From: Candidatus Omnitrophota bacterium
GTDB lineage: Bacteria > Ratteibacteria > UBA8468 > MWAK01
Direction: 5' to 3'
DNA: 23,808 nt
Assembly: GCA_018829455.1 (NCBI GenBank)
Contig: JAHJUB010000044.1
Location: forward strand, 1 to 23,808
How positions within the stretch are numbered: position 1 is the stretch's first letter; every line of letters begins with the position of its first letter. A program made the position numbers and the translations under genes. Shown piece after piece: positions 14,076 through 21,998 of the stretch. Below the pieces are notes generated by a model. It was not told where the DNA came from, ran no database searches, and was given only the letters and a program-made list of their open reading frames with translations.

Positions 14076-14647
14076 TTTACCTGGTCTCTTGCGCAAAAAT
14101 TAGCGAAAGCCCGGTCCATCGCCTTTGTATCCGGATATAACAAAGTGTTGTGACCGTAAAGAAAAGATAACTGTCTCCGCGCTTTTTCGTAGGGGTATCC
14201 TTCAACCCGGTAGAGGTACATGGCGGAAACCAAGCCGCTGCGGTCCGCACCCCCGAAACAATGTATCAAGAGCGGTTTCGGCGCTTCTTTGAAAATAGCT
14301 TCCAATTCCCGAATCTCCTTTGTCGCCGGTTCTCTGCCCGACGATAATCCGACGTCGTAATGCTTCAGGCCCAGCCGGTTGGATGTGGCAATTTCTTCTT
14401 TCCACCAGGCAGACTGCTCGTTTCTTCCCCGAAGGTTCAGGATACTTCTGATGCCGTATTTCTCGGCGTATCCCGCCAGTTGTTTTTCCGTCAACTGTCC
14501 GGACCGGTAAACCCGGCCCGGACTGACCGTGCGGAAGTTGCCGGTCCGGTCAAAGTGCAGGTAAGTGGCGCCGGCAACCAGAATCAGGATGGAGACGGCG
14601 GCAATAACCTTTTTTAATTTTGAGGAGAAACGTGTCTTTTTAACCAT
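14072..14647 (-). CDS. Membrane-anchored dual-specificity/tyrosine phosphatase
   Basis: 191 residues from the ATG at 14645-14647; an upstream in-frame ATG at 14680 would add 11 residues without a better ribosome site. One N-terminal transmembrane helix (about residues 12-30) anchors a phosphatase domain outside the cytoplasm. VSPGRVYRSGQLT opens the domain, and the P-loop is HCFGGADRSG (C130, R136), the CxxxxxR signature of cysteine-based phosphatases of the Siw14/DSP group. Substrate is unknown; periplasmic lipid, inositol or protein phosphates are possible. Its TGA stop overlaps the start of the M16 peptidase (ATGA), which implies translational coupling. It is divergent from the mgtA-like gene. 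Confidence 0.85.
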   Translation of the reverse strand: MVKKTRFSSKLKKVIAAVSILILVAGATYLHFDRTGNFRTVSPGRVYRSGQLTEKQLAGYAEKYGIRSILNLRGRNEQSAWWKEEIATSNRLGLKHYDVGLSSGREPATKEIRELEAIFKEAPKPLLIHCFGGADRSGLVSAMYLYRVEGYPYEKARRQLSFLYGHNTLLYPDTKAMDRAFANFCARDQVK

Positions 14648-14668
14648 AAAAGCCCGGAAATTTCTTGA

Positions 14669-14696
14669 TTGGCATTTCAATATGATAACATATACT
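14669..14696 (+). promoter_or_regulatory. Putative promoter of the MgtA-type ATPase gene
   Basis: TTGGCA (14669-14674), a 16-base spacer and TATACT (14691-14696). It lies in the short divergent gap with the phosphatase gene and gives a leader of about 25 bases. There is no room for an mgtA-type long riboswitch leader. Confidence 0.4.
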
Positions 14697-14727
14697 TCAA
14701 AGATTTTTTCTCAAACTTTCATTTCCC

Positions 14728-17283
14728 ATGGTTAATAACGGACAGAAAACGCCGGTTCCGGACCTGGAATACCTCAGTTTTTCGCCGGAGGAAATTTTAA
14801 GGAAGTTAAATACTTCTTTAAAAGGTCTCTCCGAAATAGAGGTTGAAAGCCGTCTGGAGAAATACGGCCACAATGAACCCGCCCGGAAAAAGAGAAGGAC
14901 GATAATTGTCCAGATACTTTCCAAATTCATCAATCCGCTGGTTATCGTGCTGCTTATCATCGCGTCATTTTCACTTTTCTTCGGGGAAAAAATCAGCGCT
15001 GTCCTGGTTTTTCTGATGGCTGCGATGAGCGTTTTTCTGTCTTTTATCCAGGAACACCGCGCCGGGAAAGAAGCGGAAAAATTGAGCGAAATGGTGCGCG
15101 CCACCGCAACCGTTTACCGCAACGGCCGACTCCGCGAAATAAAGATTCGGGAGATTGTGCCCGGGGATATTGTGGATTTATCCGCCGGGGATATGATACC
15201 GGCCGACCTGCGCATTATCTCCGGCAAGGACCTGTTCATTAACCAGGCCTCCCTGACCGGAGAATCGTTCCCCATCGAGAAGACCGCCGGCCCGGTCTAT
15301 CCCGCAAGCGCCTCCGCCTCGGAATTCAGCAATATCGCCTTTATGGGTTCCAGCGTCGTGAGCGGGACCGCGCTCGGCGTTGTCATCAAAACAGGCATTT
15401 CCACCCGGTTCGGTGAACTCTCTAAGCGGATTGCCACGATGCGTACGGAAACCGGTTTTGAGAAGGGCATGCGGGGTTTCACCTGGCTGATGATTCGCGC
15501 CATGTTCTTTATGGTAATGTTTATTTTCGCCATCAATGCCCTGCGCCGCGGCAACTGGATTGAGGCGTTGCTCTTTTCTTTAGGTGTGGCGGTCGGCCTT
15601 GCCCCGCAGATGCTCCCGATGATCGTGGCCATCAACCTTTCTAAAGGCGCGATCGCCATGGCTAAAAAACAGGTCATCGTCAAACGTCTGAACTCCATCC
15701 AGAATTTCGGCGCGATGGACGTGCTCTGTACCGATAAGACCGGCACCCTCACCCTGGATAAAATTGTGCTGGAAAAACACTGCGACGTAATCAGGCAGGA
15801 GGATGAGGATGTCTTAAGATATGCCTACCTGAATAGTTTCTACCAGACCGGACTGAAGAACCTGCTGGACCGCGCCATCCTCAAGTCCGCAAAACTTCCG
15901 GTAAAACAGTTTAAGAAAGTGGACGAGATACCGTTTGATTTTGAACGGCGGATAATGTCTGTTGTGGTGGCAATGGACGGTAATGATAAGTTGATTTCCA
16001 AGGGCGCCCCGGAAGAGATTTTCAAACGGTGTTCCCGGTATGAACTGGACGGTGAATTGCTGGACATGGAGGATTTAATCCTTTCCGACCTGAAGGAAGA
16101 ATACGATAGTTTAAGCGCGGCCGGATACCGGGTTCTGGCGATTGCCTACAAAGACATTGAGGTTAAGAAGGAGGCCTATTCCCGGGACGACGAAAAAGAC
16201 CTGATTTTAAGGGGTTACGTCGCTTTTCTTGACCCGCCGAAATCTACGGCGAAAGAAGCGATCCGGGCTCTGAAGAATTTGGGTGTTGAACTGAAGGTCC
16301 TGACCGGCGATAACGAACTGGTTACCCGGAAAATTTGCAGTGACGTCGGACTTGACGTAACCAATCTGGTGACCGGTGACCGTTTGGATACCCTCAGCCC
16401 TAAAGAATTGCGGGAATTGGTAGAGACGACCAGCGTTTTTGCCCGGCTTTCACCCTTGCAGAAAGAGAGGATAATCAATGCCCTGAGGGACAACAAACGG
16501 ATTGTCGGCTACCTGGGCGACGGCATCAACGACGCTCCGGCGCTGAAGGCATCCGACGTCGGTATCTCGGTGAACAATTCCGTTGATATTGCCAAGGAAT
16601 CAGCCGACATCATTCTTTTGAAGAAGAGTTTGATGGTGCTGGAAGACGGTGTGATTGAGGGCCGAAAGACCTTCGGCAACATCGTTAAGTACGTCAAGAT
16701 GGGTTCCAGTTCCAATTTCGGCAATATGTTTAGTATGGCCGGCGGCAGTCTCTTTCTGCCGTTTCTGCCGATGCTGCCCATCCAGATACTGCTCAACAAC
16801 TTTCTTTACGACCTTTCCCAACTGGCTATCCCGACCGACAACATCGACCAGGACTATCTTTTGAAACCCAGACCCTGGAACGTCACCGCCATCAAGAAAT
16901 TTATGGTCATCATCGGCCCCATCAGTTCCGTCTTTGACTTTTTGACCTTCGGCATTATGTTGTTCCTATTTCGCGCTTCCGCCCCGCTCTTTCAGACCGG
17001 GTGGTTTATTGAGTCGCTCTGTACCCAGACCCTGGTCATTCACGTAATCCGCACCGGCAAGGTTCCCTTTCTGGAGAGCCGGCCGAGCCGGTTTTTAATC
17101 CTGACCTCTATCCTGATTGTTTCTCTCGGTATAATCATCACGCTTTCCCCGGTCGCCAAATTTTTCGGTTTTGTGGCGCCGCCTCCCTCGTACTTCATTA
17201 TCCTCTTCCTGATTGTTGTTAGCTACCTGTTTATGGTTCAGGGCGTCAAGACCTGGTTCGTCCGGAAGTTCGGCTATGATTAG
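14728..17283 (+). CDS. mgtA: MgtA-type magnesium-translocating P-type ATPase
   Basis: 851 residues. N-terminal cation-ATPase domain (SPEEILRKLNTS...GLSEIEVESRLEKYG), actuator motif TGES (177-180), phosphorylation site D336 in CTDKTGTLT, nucleotide-domain KGAPEEIFKRC, and hinge GDGINDAP (597-604). The C-terminal membrane region contains NNFLYDLSQLAIPTDNID and CTQTLVIHVIRTGK, which are characteristic of P3B-type MgtA/MgtB. It imports Mg2+ across the cytoplasmic membrane using ATP. The start has no evident Shine-Dalgarno site. It is a lone transcription unit that converges on the GT39 gene 46 bases downstream; a repeated AGGGAAATT and an AT-rich inverted stretch lie between the two genes. A regulatory Mg2+-sensing leader is not visible. 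Confidence 0.92.
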   Translation: MVNNGQKTPVPDLEYLSFSPEEILRKLNTSLKGLSEIEVESRLEKYGHNEPARKKRRTIIVQILSKFINPLVIVLLIIASFSLFFGEKISAVLVFLMAAMSVFLSFIQEHRAGKEAEKLSEMVRATATVYRNGRLREIKIREIVPGDIVDLSAGDMIPADLRIISGKDLFINQASLTGESFPIEKTAGPVYPASASASEFSNIAFMGSSVVSGTALGVVIKTGISTRFGELSKRIATMRTETGFEKGMRGFTWLMIRAMFFMVMFIFAINALRRGNWIEALLFSLGVAVGLAPQMLPMIVAINLSKGAIAMAKKQVIVKRLNSIQNFGAMDVLCTDKTGTLTLDKIVLEKHCDVIRQEDEDVLRYAYLNSFYQTGLKNLLDRAILKSAKLPVKQFKKVDEIPFDFERRIMSVVVAMDGNDKLISKGAPEEIFKRCSRYELDGELLDMEDLILSDLKEEYDSLSAAGYRVLAIAYKDIEVKKEAYSRDDEKDLILRGYVAFLDPPKSTAKEAIRALKNLGVELKVLTGDNELVTRKICSDVGLDVTNLVTGDRLDTLSPKELRELVETTSVFARLSPLQKERIINALRDNKRIVGYLGDGINDAPALKASDVGISVNNSVDIAKESADIILLKKSLMVLEDGVIEGRKTFGNIVKYVKMGSSSNFGNMFSMAGGSLFLPFLPMLPIQILLNNFLYDLSQLAIPTDNIDQDYLLKPRPWNVTAIKKFMVIIGPISSVFDFLTFGIMLFLFRASAPLFQTGWFIESLCTQTLVIHVIRTGKVPFLESRPSRFLILTSILIVSLGIIITLSPVAKFFGFVAPPPSYFIILFLIVVSYLFMVQGVKTWFVRKFGYD

Positions 17284-17329
17284 GGAAATTAGGGAAATTA
17301 TTATTTAAAATAACGCGAAATCGGGGGTG

Positions 17330-18850
17330 TTAAAACTTAAAGAGGTTTTCAGACGGAGGCTGATAATTGTAGCAGCGGTAGATGTGAAACTCACGCCGGG
17401 TAAGGCCGCTGCGCCGGTCCCGGATAATCAGGCGGGCTTCCGGTTTAACCCTGACAAATAAACTTTTTGCCTTTTCAGACATCGGCCGGTAATCGGCAAA
17501 GACCGCGTCTTTACCGGCCACGTCCATATTTTTATTCCAGAAATCATACTGGCTGAAACGTCTTCCGGCCGGCAGCGCGAAGACCTCCGGCTGACCGGCC
17601 ACGTAAAAAGCCAACTCCCCGGCCTGGCCGTACCCGCTGGCCGCCACAAAAGTCCCGGCCGGCATATCTTTCAAAACTTCAGAGACCTCTTCTCCCAACG
17701 CTTTCCAGCCGTAGAGCCGGTTGGCCGGGTCCATCTTCGGCGTGATTTTGATTCCAATTTTCGGCGCAAAGGACGGATAATAAGCGATGGCCGAGGCGGT
17801 GATGCAGATAAGCAGAGTTAGCGCCAGGGATGCCTTGATTATAATCCGGATTGGCCTCTGGCCGGCCCGGTACTTTTCCGCCAGTACGTAAACTGCGGCG
17901 ATTGCGCCGGTAATGTAACCGGAGGCAGGCCAGTTGGCTTCGCTGCGTCCGCCCAGACTTAAGAGCGCAATGAATAAAATCACCGGCGCCGAGAGGCAGA
18001 AGAGCAGCAGGTATTTATCGGATTTCAGTTTCAGCCCCCGATATCCGCTGACGCATAATCCCCAGATAACCGCCAGAAAGAAGAGCGGTGTCTGGACGCC
18101 GGCCTGGCCGCCGATATATTGGATGAGTTCATTCAGCGGCCTGGCGATATGCTGCGGTTTGGACATCATTCCCAGGGCGTGCCGGAACATCACCATATTG
18201 TGGCTGAGGTTCCAGATAATCAGGGGGCTGGCGGTCAACAACATCAGCAGGAGCGCCAGATAAGGTTCTTTCCTTTTAAGCCAGCGCCGGTTCTTTTGGG
18301 AAAGGAGAATAAAGAGGCCTACTTCGGCCGTAAAGAAGAAGAACATATGATGGGAAAGCAGCCCCAGACCCAGGCAAACGCCGAGCGGGTACCACCACCA
18401 TCCTTTTCCGCTTTTGACTATCTGCCACAGGAACAAGGCAACCAGCGCCATAAAGAAGACCTGGGGCGCGTAATAGGTCATAATGATGCCGCCGGCCGCG
18501 CCGAGTGGGGTAAGGTGAAAGAGAAGCAGGACGATTAGCGCCAGTCCGGCCGATTTCATTATATCTTTGGCCAGAAAATAGATGACCAGGCCGGTCAGGG
18601 CCATAAAGATGGGCGCGCCTATTCTTACGGAAAATGGCGAGAGGGACAAGAGAAGGGTGAATAACCGGATAATCCAGGCGACCATCGGGCCCTGGTCGTA
18701 ATAACTGAGCGCCGGATGGCGGGACCAGTCCCAGAAATAGGCCTCATCGTCGGACAGGTCATAGCCGGTAGTTGCGATGTAAAAGATGCGGAAAGTCAGG
18801 AAGCCGAGGATTACGGCAAGGGCAAAAAGATTATATTTTCTGTTATTCAT
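17330..18850 (-). CDS. GT39 polyprenol-phosphate sugar: acceptor glycosyltransferase (ArnT/FlmK-like)
   Basis: 506 residues from MNNRKYNLF (ATG 18848-18850). An upstream in-frame ATG at 18874 was rejected because its eight codons lie in repeat B. About ten or more transmembrane helices are seen. The first periplasmic loop holds the catalytic acidic motif DLSDDEAYFWDWSRHP (D34, D35, E36), followed by LSYYDQGPMVAW, the signature of PMT/ArnT-type enzymes. These use undecaprenyl-phosphate sugars as donors on the outer face of the inner membrane. It forms one minus-strand run with the deacetylase and GT2 upstream, which matches the Francisella FlmF2-NaxD-FlmK logic. The acceptor here (lipid A, another glycan or a protein) is unknown. 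Confidence 0.85.
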   Translation of the reverse strand: MNNRKYNLFALAVILGFLTFRIFYIATTGYDLSDDEAYFWDWSRHPALSYYDQGPMVAWIIRLFTLLLSLSPFSVRIGAPIFMALTGLVIYFLAKDIMKSAGLALIVLLLFHLTPLGAAGGIIMTYYAPQVFFMALVALFLWQIVKSGKGWWWYPLGVCLGLGLLSHHMFFFFTAEVGLFILLSQKNRRWLKRKEPYLALLLMLLTASPLIIWNLSHNMVMFRHALGMMSKPQHIARPLNELIQYIGGQAGVQTPLFFLAVIWGLCVSGYRGLKLKSDKYLLLFCLSAPVILFIALLSLGGRSEANWPASGYITGAIAAVYVLAEKYRAGQRPIRIIIKASLALTLLICITASAIAYYPSFAPKIGIKITPKMDPANRLYGWKALGEEVSEVLKDMPAGTFVAASGYGQAGELAFYVAGQPEVFALPAGRRFSQYDFWNKNMDVAGKDAVFADYRPMSEKAKSLFVRVKPEARLIIRDRRSGLTRREFHIYRCYNYQPPSENLFKF

Positions 18851-18860
18851 TACGGATTTT

Positions 18861-18912
18861 TGTAGGGGTCGCATTTATGCGACCCGCGGGCGCCATAAAT
18901 GGCGCCCCTACA
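18861..18912. repeat. Twin-hairpin repeat, family B, copy 3
   Basis: TGTAGGGGTCGCATTTATGC then GACCCGCGGGCGCC and ATAAATGGCGCCCCTACA. The stems are GGTCGCA/TGCGACC and GGGCGCCA/TGGCGCCC. It occupies the entire gap between the deacetylase and GT39 genes and supplies the TAG stop of the former (18908-18910). Confidence 0.85.
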
Positions 18913-19711
18913 TTTTCTTAAAGGTCGTAAGCGTTATACCTTGTTCTTTGATTATCTTTTTAACCTTTTCCGAAGTCAGCGCTTTGATTTCATCCTCCCA
19001 GCGATAGTCCCAGTTATATTTACCGGAAGCATCGCAGCCCGGGTGGACCATCATTTCGGCCAGGCCGGGTTTGAGGCGCTGCAATATCAGCGAGAGCCGT
19101 TCTTCATTCATTCTTCCCCGCTCCTGAAACCCGAGAAAATAATCAGTGAAACACAGTTTCTGTTGCTTTGCCCCTGATTTCAGCGCCCGGCTCAAAAGGT
19201 TTACACCTATTTCCTGAAGACCGGTGGGGTTTGATGAGGGCAGCCGGACCCATTTTATGTTGAATTTTTTGGCTATTTCTAAGGCGATATTCCGGATGGC
19301 CGGTAAAAGATGCAAGTGCTGGTGGCTGTCCAGGTGGGTTGGGATAATGCCGTAATCCCTGATGAGCCCGACCTGGCCGAAAAGTTCCTTCTTAAGGGCT
19401 GTGCGGTCAAACCGGCCGGACACAATTCTAACTGCGGCCTCCCGGTAGTTTGCCAGAAAATATCCTTCCGCGTCTACCAGTCCGTTGATTGGTCCGGAAA
19501 TTGGTTTTTCTTTGCCCACCAGGGTGAGGTGGACGCCAGGGTCAAGCCCGGTATTTTTTAAGAGCGCTATCCCTTCCTTAAAATATTGTCCGTTGGCGAC
19601 AATAGAAGCGGCGGTTACGATTCCTTCAGTGTGCGCTTTGATGATGCCGGTTGTTATCTCTGCGCACAAGCCGAAATCATCCGCGTTGACAATTAAAAGT
19701 TTATTTGTCAT
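18908..19711 (-). CDS. ChbG/HpnK (YdjC)-family carbohydrate deacetylase, NaxD-like role
   Basis: 267 residues. Metal-site motifs of the YdjC family are present: VNADDFGLC (D11/D12), GVHLTLVG (H61) and THLDSHQHLHLLP (H126 onwards). These enzymes remove N-acetyl groups from amino sugars. NaxD of Francisella acts on undecaprenyl-phosphate-GalNAc, ChbG on chitooligosaccharides, and HpnK in hopanoid glycan synthesis. Because it lies between a DPM1-like GT2 and an ArnT-like GT39, action on a polyprenyl-linked HexNAc is the best guess. The ATG (19709-19711) lies in CTCGCAATGACAAA, a sequence shared with repeat A, and overlaps the GT2 end by 11 bases. The TAG stop is in repeat B copy 3. Confidence 0.87.
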   Translation of the reverse strand: MTNKLLIVNADDFGLCAEITTGIIKAHTEGIVTAASIVANGQYFKEGIALLKNTGLDPGVHLTLVGKEKPISGPINGLVDAEGYFLANYREAAVRIVSGRFDRTALKKELFGQVGLIRDYGIIPTHLDSHQHLHLLPAIRNIALEIAKKFNIKWVRLPSSNPTGLQEIGVNLLSRALKSGAKQQKLCFTDYFLGFQERGRMNEERLSLILQRLKPGLAEMMVHPGCDASGKYNWDYRWEDEIKALTSEKVKKIIKEQGITLTTFKKM

Positions 19712-20495
19712 TGCGAGTAGGGGCTCGATTTATCGAGCCCGCGGGTCGGATAAATCCGACCCCTACTTTGACGACCGGCACAATCGCTTTTATTTCCCGG
19801 CGCAGCCAGAACATCTCCTTGAGTATCTTGACGATTACGCCCAAACTGGAAAGCCGGGAAACCCCGCGGCTGCGCGGGAAATAATCGGTCCCGAACTGGA
19901 TAATTTTAAAACCGTACCGGCTGGCTTTAATTAGGAGTTCCGCATCAATAAAACTGCCTTCGGACTTGAGGGTTATCTCTTTGAAAATATCCCGGCGCGC
20001 CAATTTAAACGAAAAGTTGACGTCCTTGACCCGTAAATGGAAAAAGGTTTTGATGAGCGCGTTGTAAGCGTTGGAATAGATGAGCCGGCGCAGGCCCTCG
20101 CCGGTGCGGTCAAACCGGAAGGCGGAAACGACGTCGGCTTCATAGTAACGCATCAGCCGGTATGCCTTCCTCAATTCCATCATGTCAAACGGCAGGTCTG
20201 CGTCGGAATAGAGGATGACGTCCATCCCGGCGTTGGCAAACCCGGATTTCATGGAGCCGCCCAGGCCGCAGTTGGTCTGGTGGTGAACCACCTTAACCCG
20301 GGGGTCTTTTGCGGAAAGTTCATCCGCCAGTCTCCCGGTGGAATCGGTTGAGGCATCGTCAATAAGCAGGATTTCGTAGTCGGATATTTCGCCTTCCGCG
20401 GACATCAGGTCCCCCACCTCTTGGGCGGCTTCCACCGCCCTTTTCAGGCAGGCCTCCTCGTTGTACATCGGGTAGAAGATGGTGATGGTATCCAT
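19701..20495 (-). CDS. GT2 polyprenyl-phosphate glycosyltransferase (DPM1/FlmF2-like)
   Basis: 264 residues. GT2 A-fold motifs: ITIFYPMYNEEAC at the N-terminus, LLIDDASTDST, CGLGGSMKSGF, and the metal-binding YSDADLPFD; GSFIDAELLIKA and FPRSRGVSRLSS follow. No C-terminal membrane helices, as in DPM1-type enzymes. It would load a sugar onto undecaprenyl/polyprenyl phosphate at the cytoplasmic face, providing donor for the GT39 two genes downstream. The last 20 or so residues (after VVKVG; FIRPAGSINRAPTRNDK) are encoded by repeat B copy 4 and its flank, so the original stop is gone; the fold itself looks complete before that. No Shine-Dalgarno site is evident at the ATG. Confidence 0.87.
   Translation of the reverse strand: MDTITIFYPMYNEEACLKRAVEAAQEVGDLMSAEGEISDYEILLIDDASTDSTGRLADELSAKDPRVKVVHHQTNCGLGGSMKSGFANAGMDVILYSDADLPFDMMELRKAYRLMRYYEADVVSAFRFDRTGEGLRRLIYSNAYNALIKTFFHLRVKDVNFSFKLARRDIFKEITLKSEGSFIDAELLIKASRYGFKIIQFGTDYFPRSRGVSRLSSLGVIVKILKEMFWLRREIKAIVPVVKVGVGFIRPAGSINRAPTRNDK
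19717..19766. repeat. Twin-hairpin repeat, family B, copy 4
   Basis: Near-identical to copy 1 at 3047-3098, with the same two stems and the CCCGCGGG bridge. It is translated on the minus strand as the C-terminal tail of the GT2 gene and sits just before the deacetylase start. Confidence 0.85.
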
Positions 20496-20505
20496 AAGAT
20501 ATTTG

Positions 20506-20556
20506 TGTAGGGGTCGGATTTATCCGACCCGCGGGCGCGATGAATCGCGCCTCTAC
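20506..20556. repeat. Twin-hairpin repeat, family B, copy 5
   Basis: TGTAGGGGTCGGATTTATCC then GACCCGCGGGCGCGATGAAT and CGCGCCTCTACC. The stems are GGTCGGA/TCCGACC and GGCGCGA/TCGCGCC. It fills the gap between purF and the GT2 gene and provides the TAG stop of purF (20553-20555). Confidence 0.85.
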
Positions 20557-21938
20557 CTTTCTAAAACTTCCTTAGACAATCCTTCTTCCGGTTCAACCGG
20601 GTATTCCCCGTTGAAACAGGCGGTGCAGAACTCTTCCGGCGGCAGAGGCATTGCGGCCAGCATCCCTTCAAGGGTTAAATAACCCAGACTGTCCAGGTTG
20701 AGATATTTGGTCATCTCCGTCAGGTTATACCGGTTCGCCAGCAGTTCGTCCGACGTAGGGAAATCAATTCCGTAAAAACAGGGGTGCCGGTGCGGCGGGC
20801 AACTGACCCGCATGTGAATCTCTTTGGCGCCGAAGTTCCGCAGGGTCCGCACCCGGCTGCGGCTGGTTGTGCCGCGGACGATTGAGTCCTCAACCAGGAT
20901 TACTTTTTTGCCGGAAATCAGTTCCCGGACCGGGTTCAGTTTAATCTTGACGCTCAGGTCTCTTACTCTCTGTGCCGGCTGGATGAAAGTCCGGCCGACG
21001 TAATGATTGCGGATGAAACCCATCTCAAACGGCCGGCCTGTTTTCTGGCTGAAACCAAGCGCCGCATAATTACCGGAGTCTGGAACCGGCATGACAAAAT
21101 CGCCGTCTACCGGCGATTCCTGCGCCAGTTTTTCACCCAGCCGCTTGCGGGTCAGGTAAACGCTGTGGTTAAAAATACGGCTGTCCGGCCGGGCAAAGTA
21201 GATGTATTCAAAGATGCAGAGAGCGTGTTTCCGGACCGAAAACGGCTGGAGCGACTCCAGGCCTTTTTCGCTGATAATCACAATTTCACCCGGCTCCACT
21301 TCCCGGAGATATTCGGCTTCTACGATGTCCAGAGCCGAAGTTTCCGAAGCAACCACGTATCCGCCGTTGATTTTGCCCAGGCAGAGGGGCCGGAAACCAT
21401 GCGGGTCGCGCGCCGCGATTATTTTGTCCTTGGTGATAAAAACCAGGCAGTAGGCGCCTTCAATCTGAGCCAGCGCCTCAATCAGGTTTTCGGGAAAGGT
21501 TTTGGTTTTGCTGTGGCTGATAAGGTGGGTAACCAGCTCGCTATCAGTGGTGGAGTGGAAGAGCGCGCCCTTATTTTCCAGCCGGCGCCTTAAGGTTTTG
21601 GTGTTGGTGAAGTTGCCGTTATGTCCGACCGCAATCAATCCGTCGTAATAATCGGCCAGAAAGGGCTGGGCGTTTTTGATATTGGAGCCGCCGGTGGTGG
21701 AATAGCGGGTGTGGCCGATGGCCAGGTGTCCGGTCAAACCTTTCAGTTTTTCCGGGGAGAATACCTCGGAGACCCGGCCCATGCCCAGATGAGATTTTAT
21801 TTCCTTGCCGTCCGAGGCCACGATTCCGGCGCTCTCCTGGCCCCGGTGCTGGAGCGCGTAGAGACCCAGAAAGGTCAGGTCGGCCGCCTCCGGATGTCCG
21901 TAGATGCCGAAAACCCCGCATTTTTCCCTGGCGCGCAT
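20553..21938 (-). CDS. purF: Amidophosphoribosyltransferase
   Basis: 461 residues from MRAREKCGVFG (ATG 21936-21938). The longer reading from 21959 was rejected because the extra codons cover the promoter. The nucleophilic cysteine follows a very short leader (MRARE-K-C), as in PurF enzymes that lose a brief propeptide. The glutaminase domain includes LQHRGQESAG, GHTRYSTTG and GHNGNF. The phosphoribosyltransferase domain contains VPDSGNYAALGF, the PRPP loop VILVEDSIVRGTTS, and HMRVSCPPHRHPCFYGID. It catalyses the first committed step of purine synthesis (PRPP + glutamine to phosphoribosylamine). The final codons and stop abut repeat B. It heads the minus-strand run with GT2, deacetylase and GT39, though these are functionally unrelated. 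Confidence 0.96.
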   Translation of the reverse strand: MRAREKCGVFGIYGHPEAADLTFLGLYALQHRGQESAGIVASDGKEIKSHLGMGRVSEVFSPEKLKGLTGHLAIGHTRYSTTGGSNIKNAQPFLADYYDGLIAVGHNGNFTNTKTLRRRLENKGALFHSTTDSELVTHLISHSKTKTFPENLIEALAQIEGAYCLVFITKDKIIAARDPHGFRPLCLGKINGGYVVASETSALDIVEAEYLREVEPGEIVIISEKGLESLQPFSVRKHALCIFEYIYFARPDSRIFNHSVYLTRKRLGEKLAQESPVDGDFVMPVPDSGNYAALGFSQKTGRPFEMGFIRNHYVGRTFIQPAQRVRDLSVKIKLNPVRELISGKKVILVEDSIVRGTTSRSRVRTLRNFGAKEIHMRVSCPPHRHPCFYGIDFPTSDELLANRYNLTEMTKYLNLDSLGYLTLEGMLAAMPLPPEEFCTACFNGEYPVEPEEGLSKEVLER

Positions 21939-21947
21939 CGTTTGATT

Positions 21948-21956
21948 ATTATACCA
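21948..21956 (-). promoter_or_regulatory. Extended -10 promoter of purF
   Basis: On the minus strand TGGTATAAT (21956 to 21948) fits an extended -10 box (TGN-TATAAT). No good -35 box is seen upstream. Only nine bases separate it from the purF ATG, so the transcript would have almost no leader. Confidence 0.5.
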
Positions 21957-21959
21957 CAA

Positions 21960-21989
21960 TTGACTTTTAGGGGCGGTTTGTAGTAATCT
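21960..21989 (+). promoter_or_regulatory. Putative promoter of rpsI
   Basis: TTGACT (21960-21965), an 18-base spacer and TAATCT (21984-21989). It overlaps the upstream side of the divergent purF promoter. AAAGGA (21991-21996), two bases before the ATG, could be a ribosome site but would be transcribed only if the start point is earlier than predicted here. The -10 box is poor. Confidence 0.3.
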
Positions 21990-21998
21990 AAAAGGACT

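Noticed and set aside
17284..17329. Intrinsic terminator between the convergent MgtA and GT39 genes
   Set aside because: There is a repeated AGGGAAATT and an AT-rich near-palindrome, but no GC stem followed by a T-run on either strand.
3047..20556. Family B repeats as parts of a CRISPR array
   Set aside because: Copies are kilobases apart, are themselves paired hairpins with changing stems, and have no regular spacers or cas genes nearby.
21003..21593. A 196-codon + frame opposite purF
   Set aside because: It lies wholly antisense to a certain purF gene, has no ribosome site and no family features.
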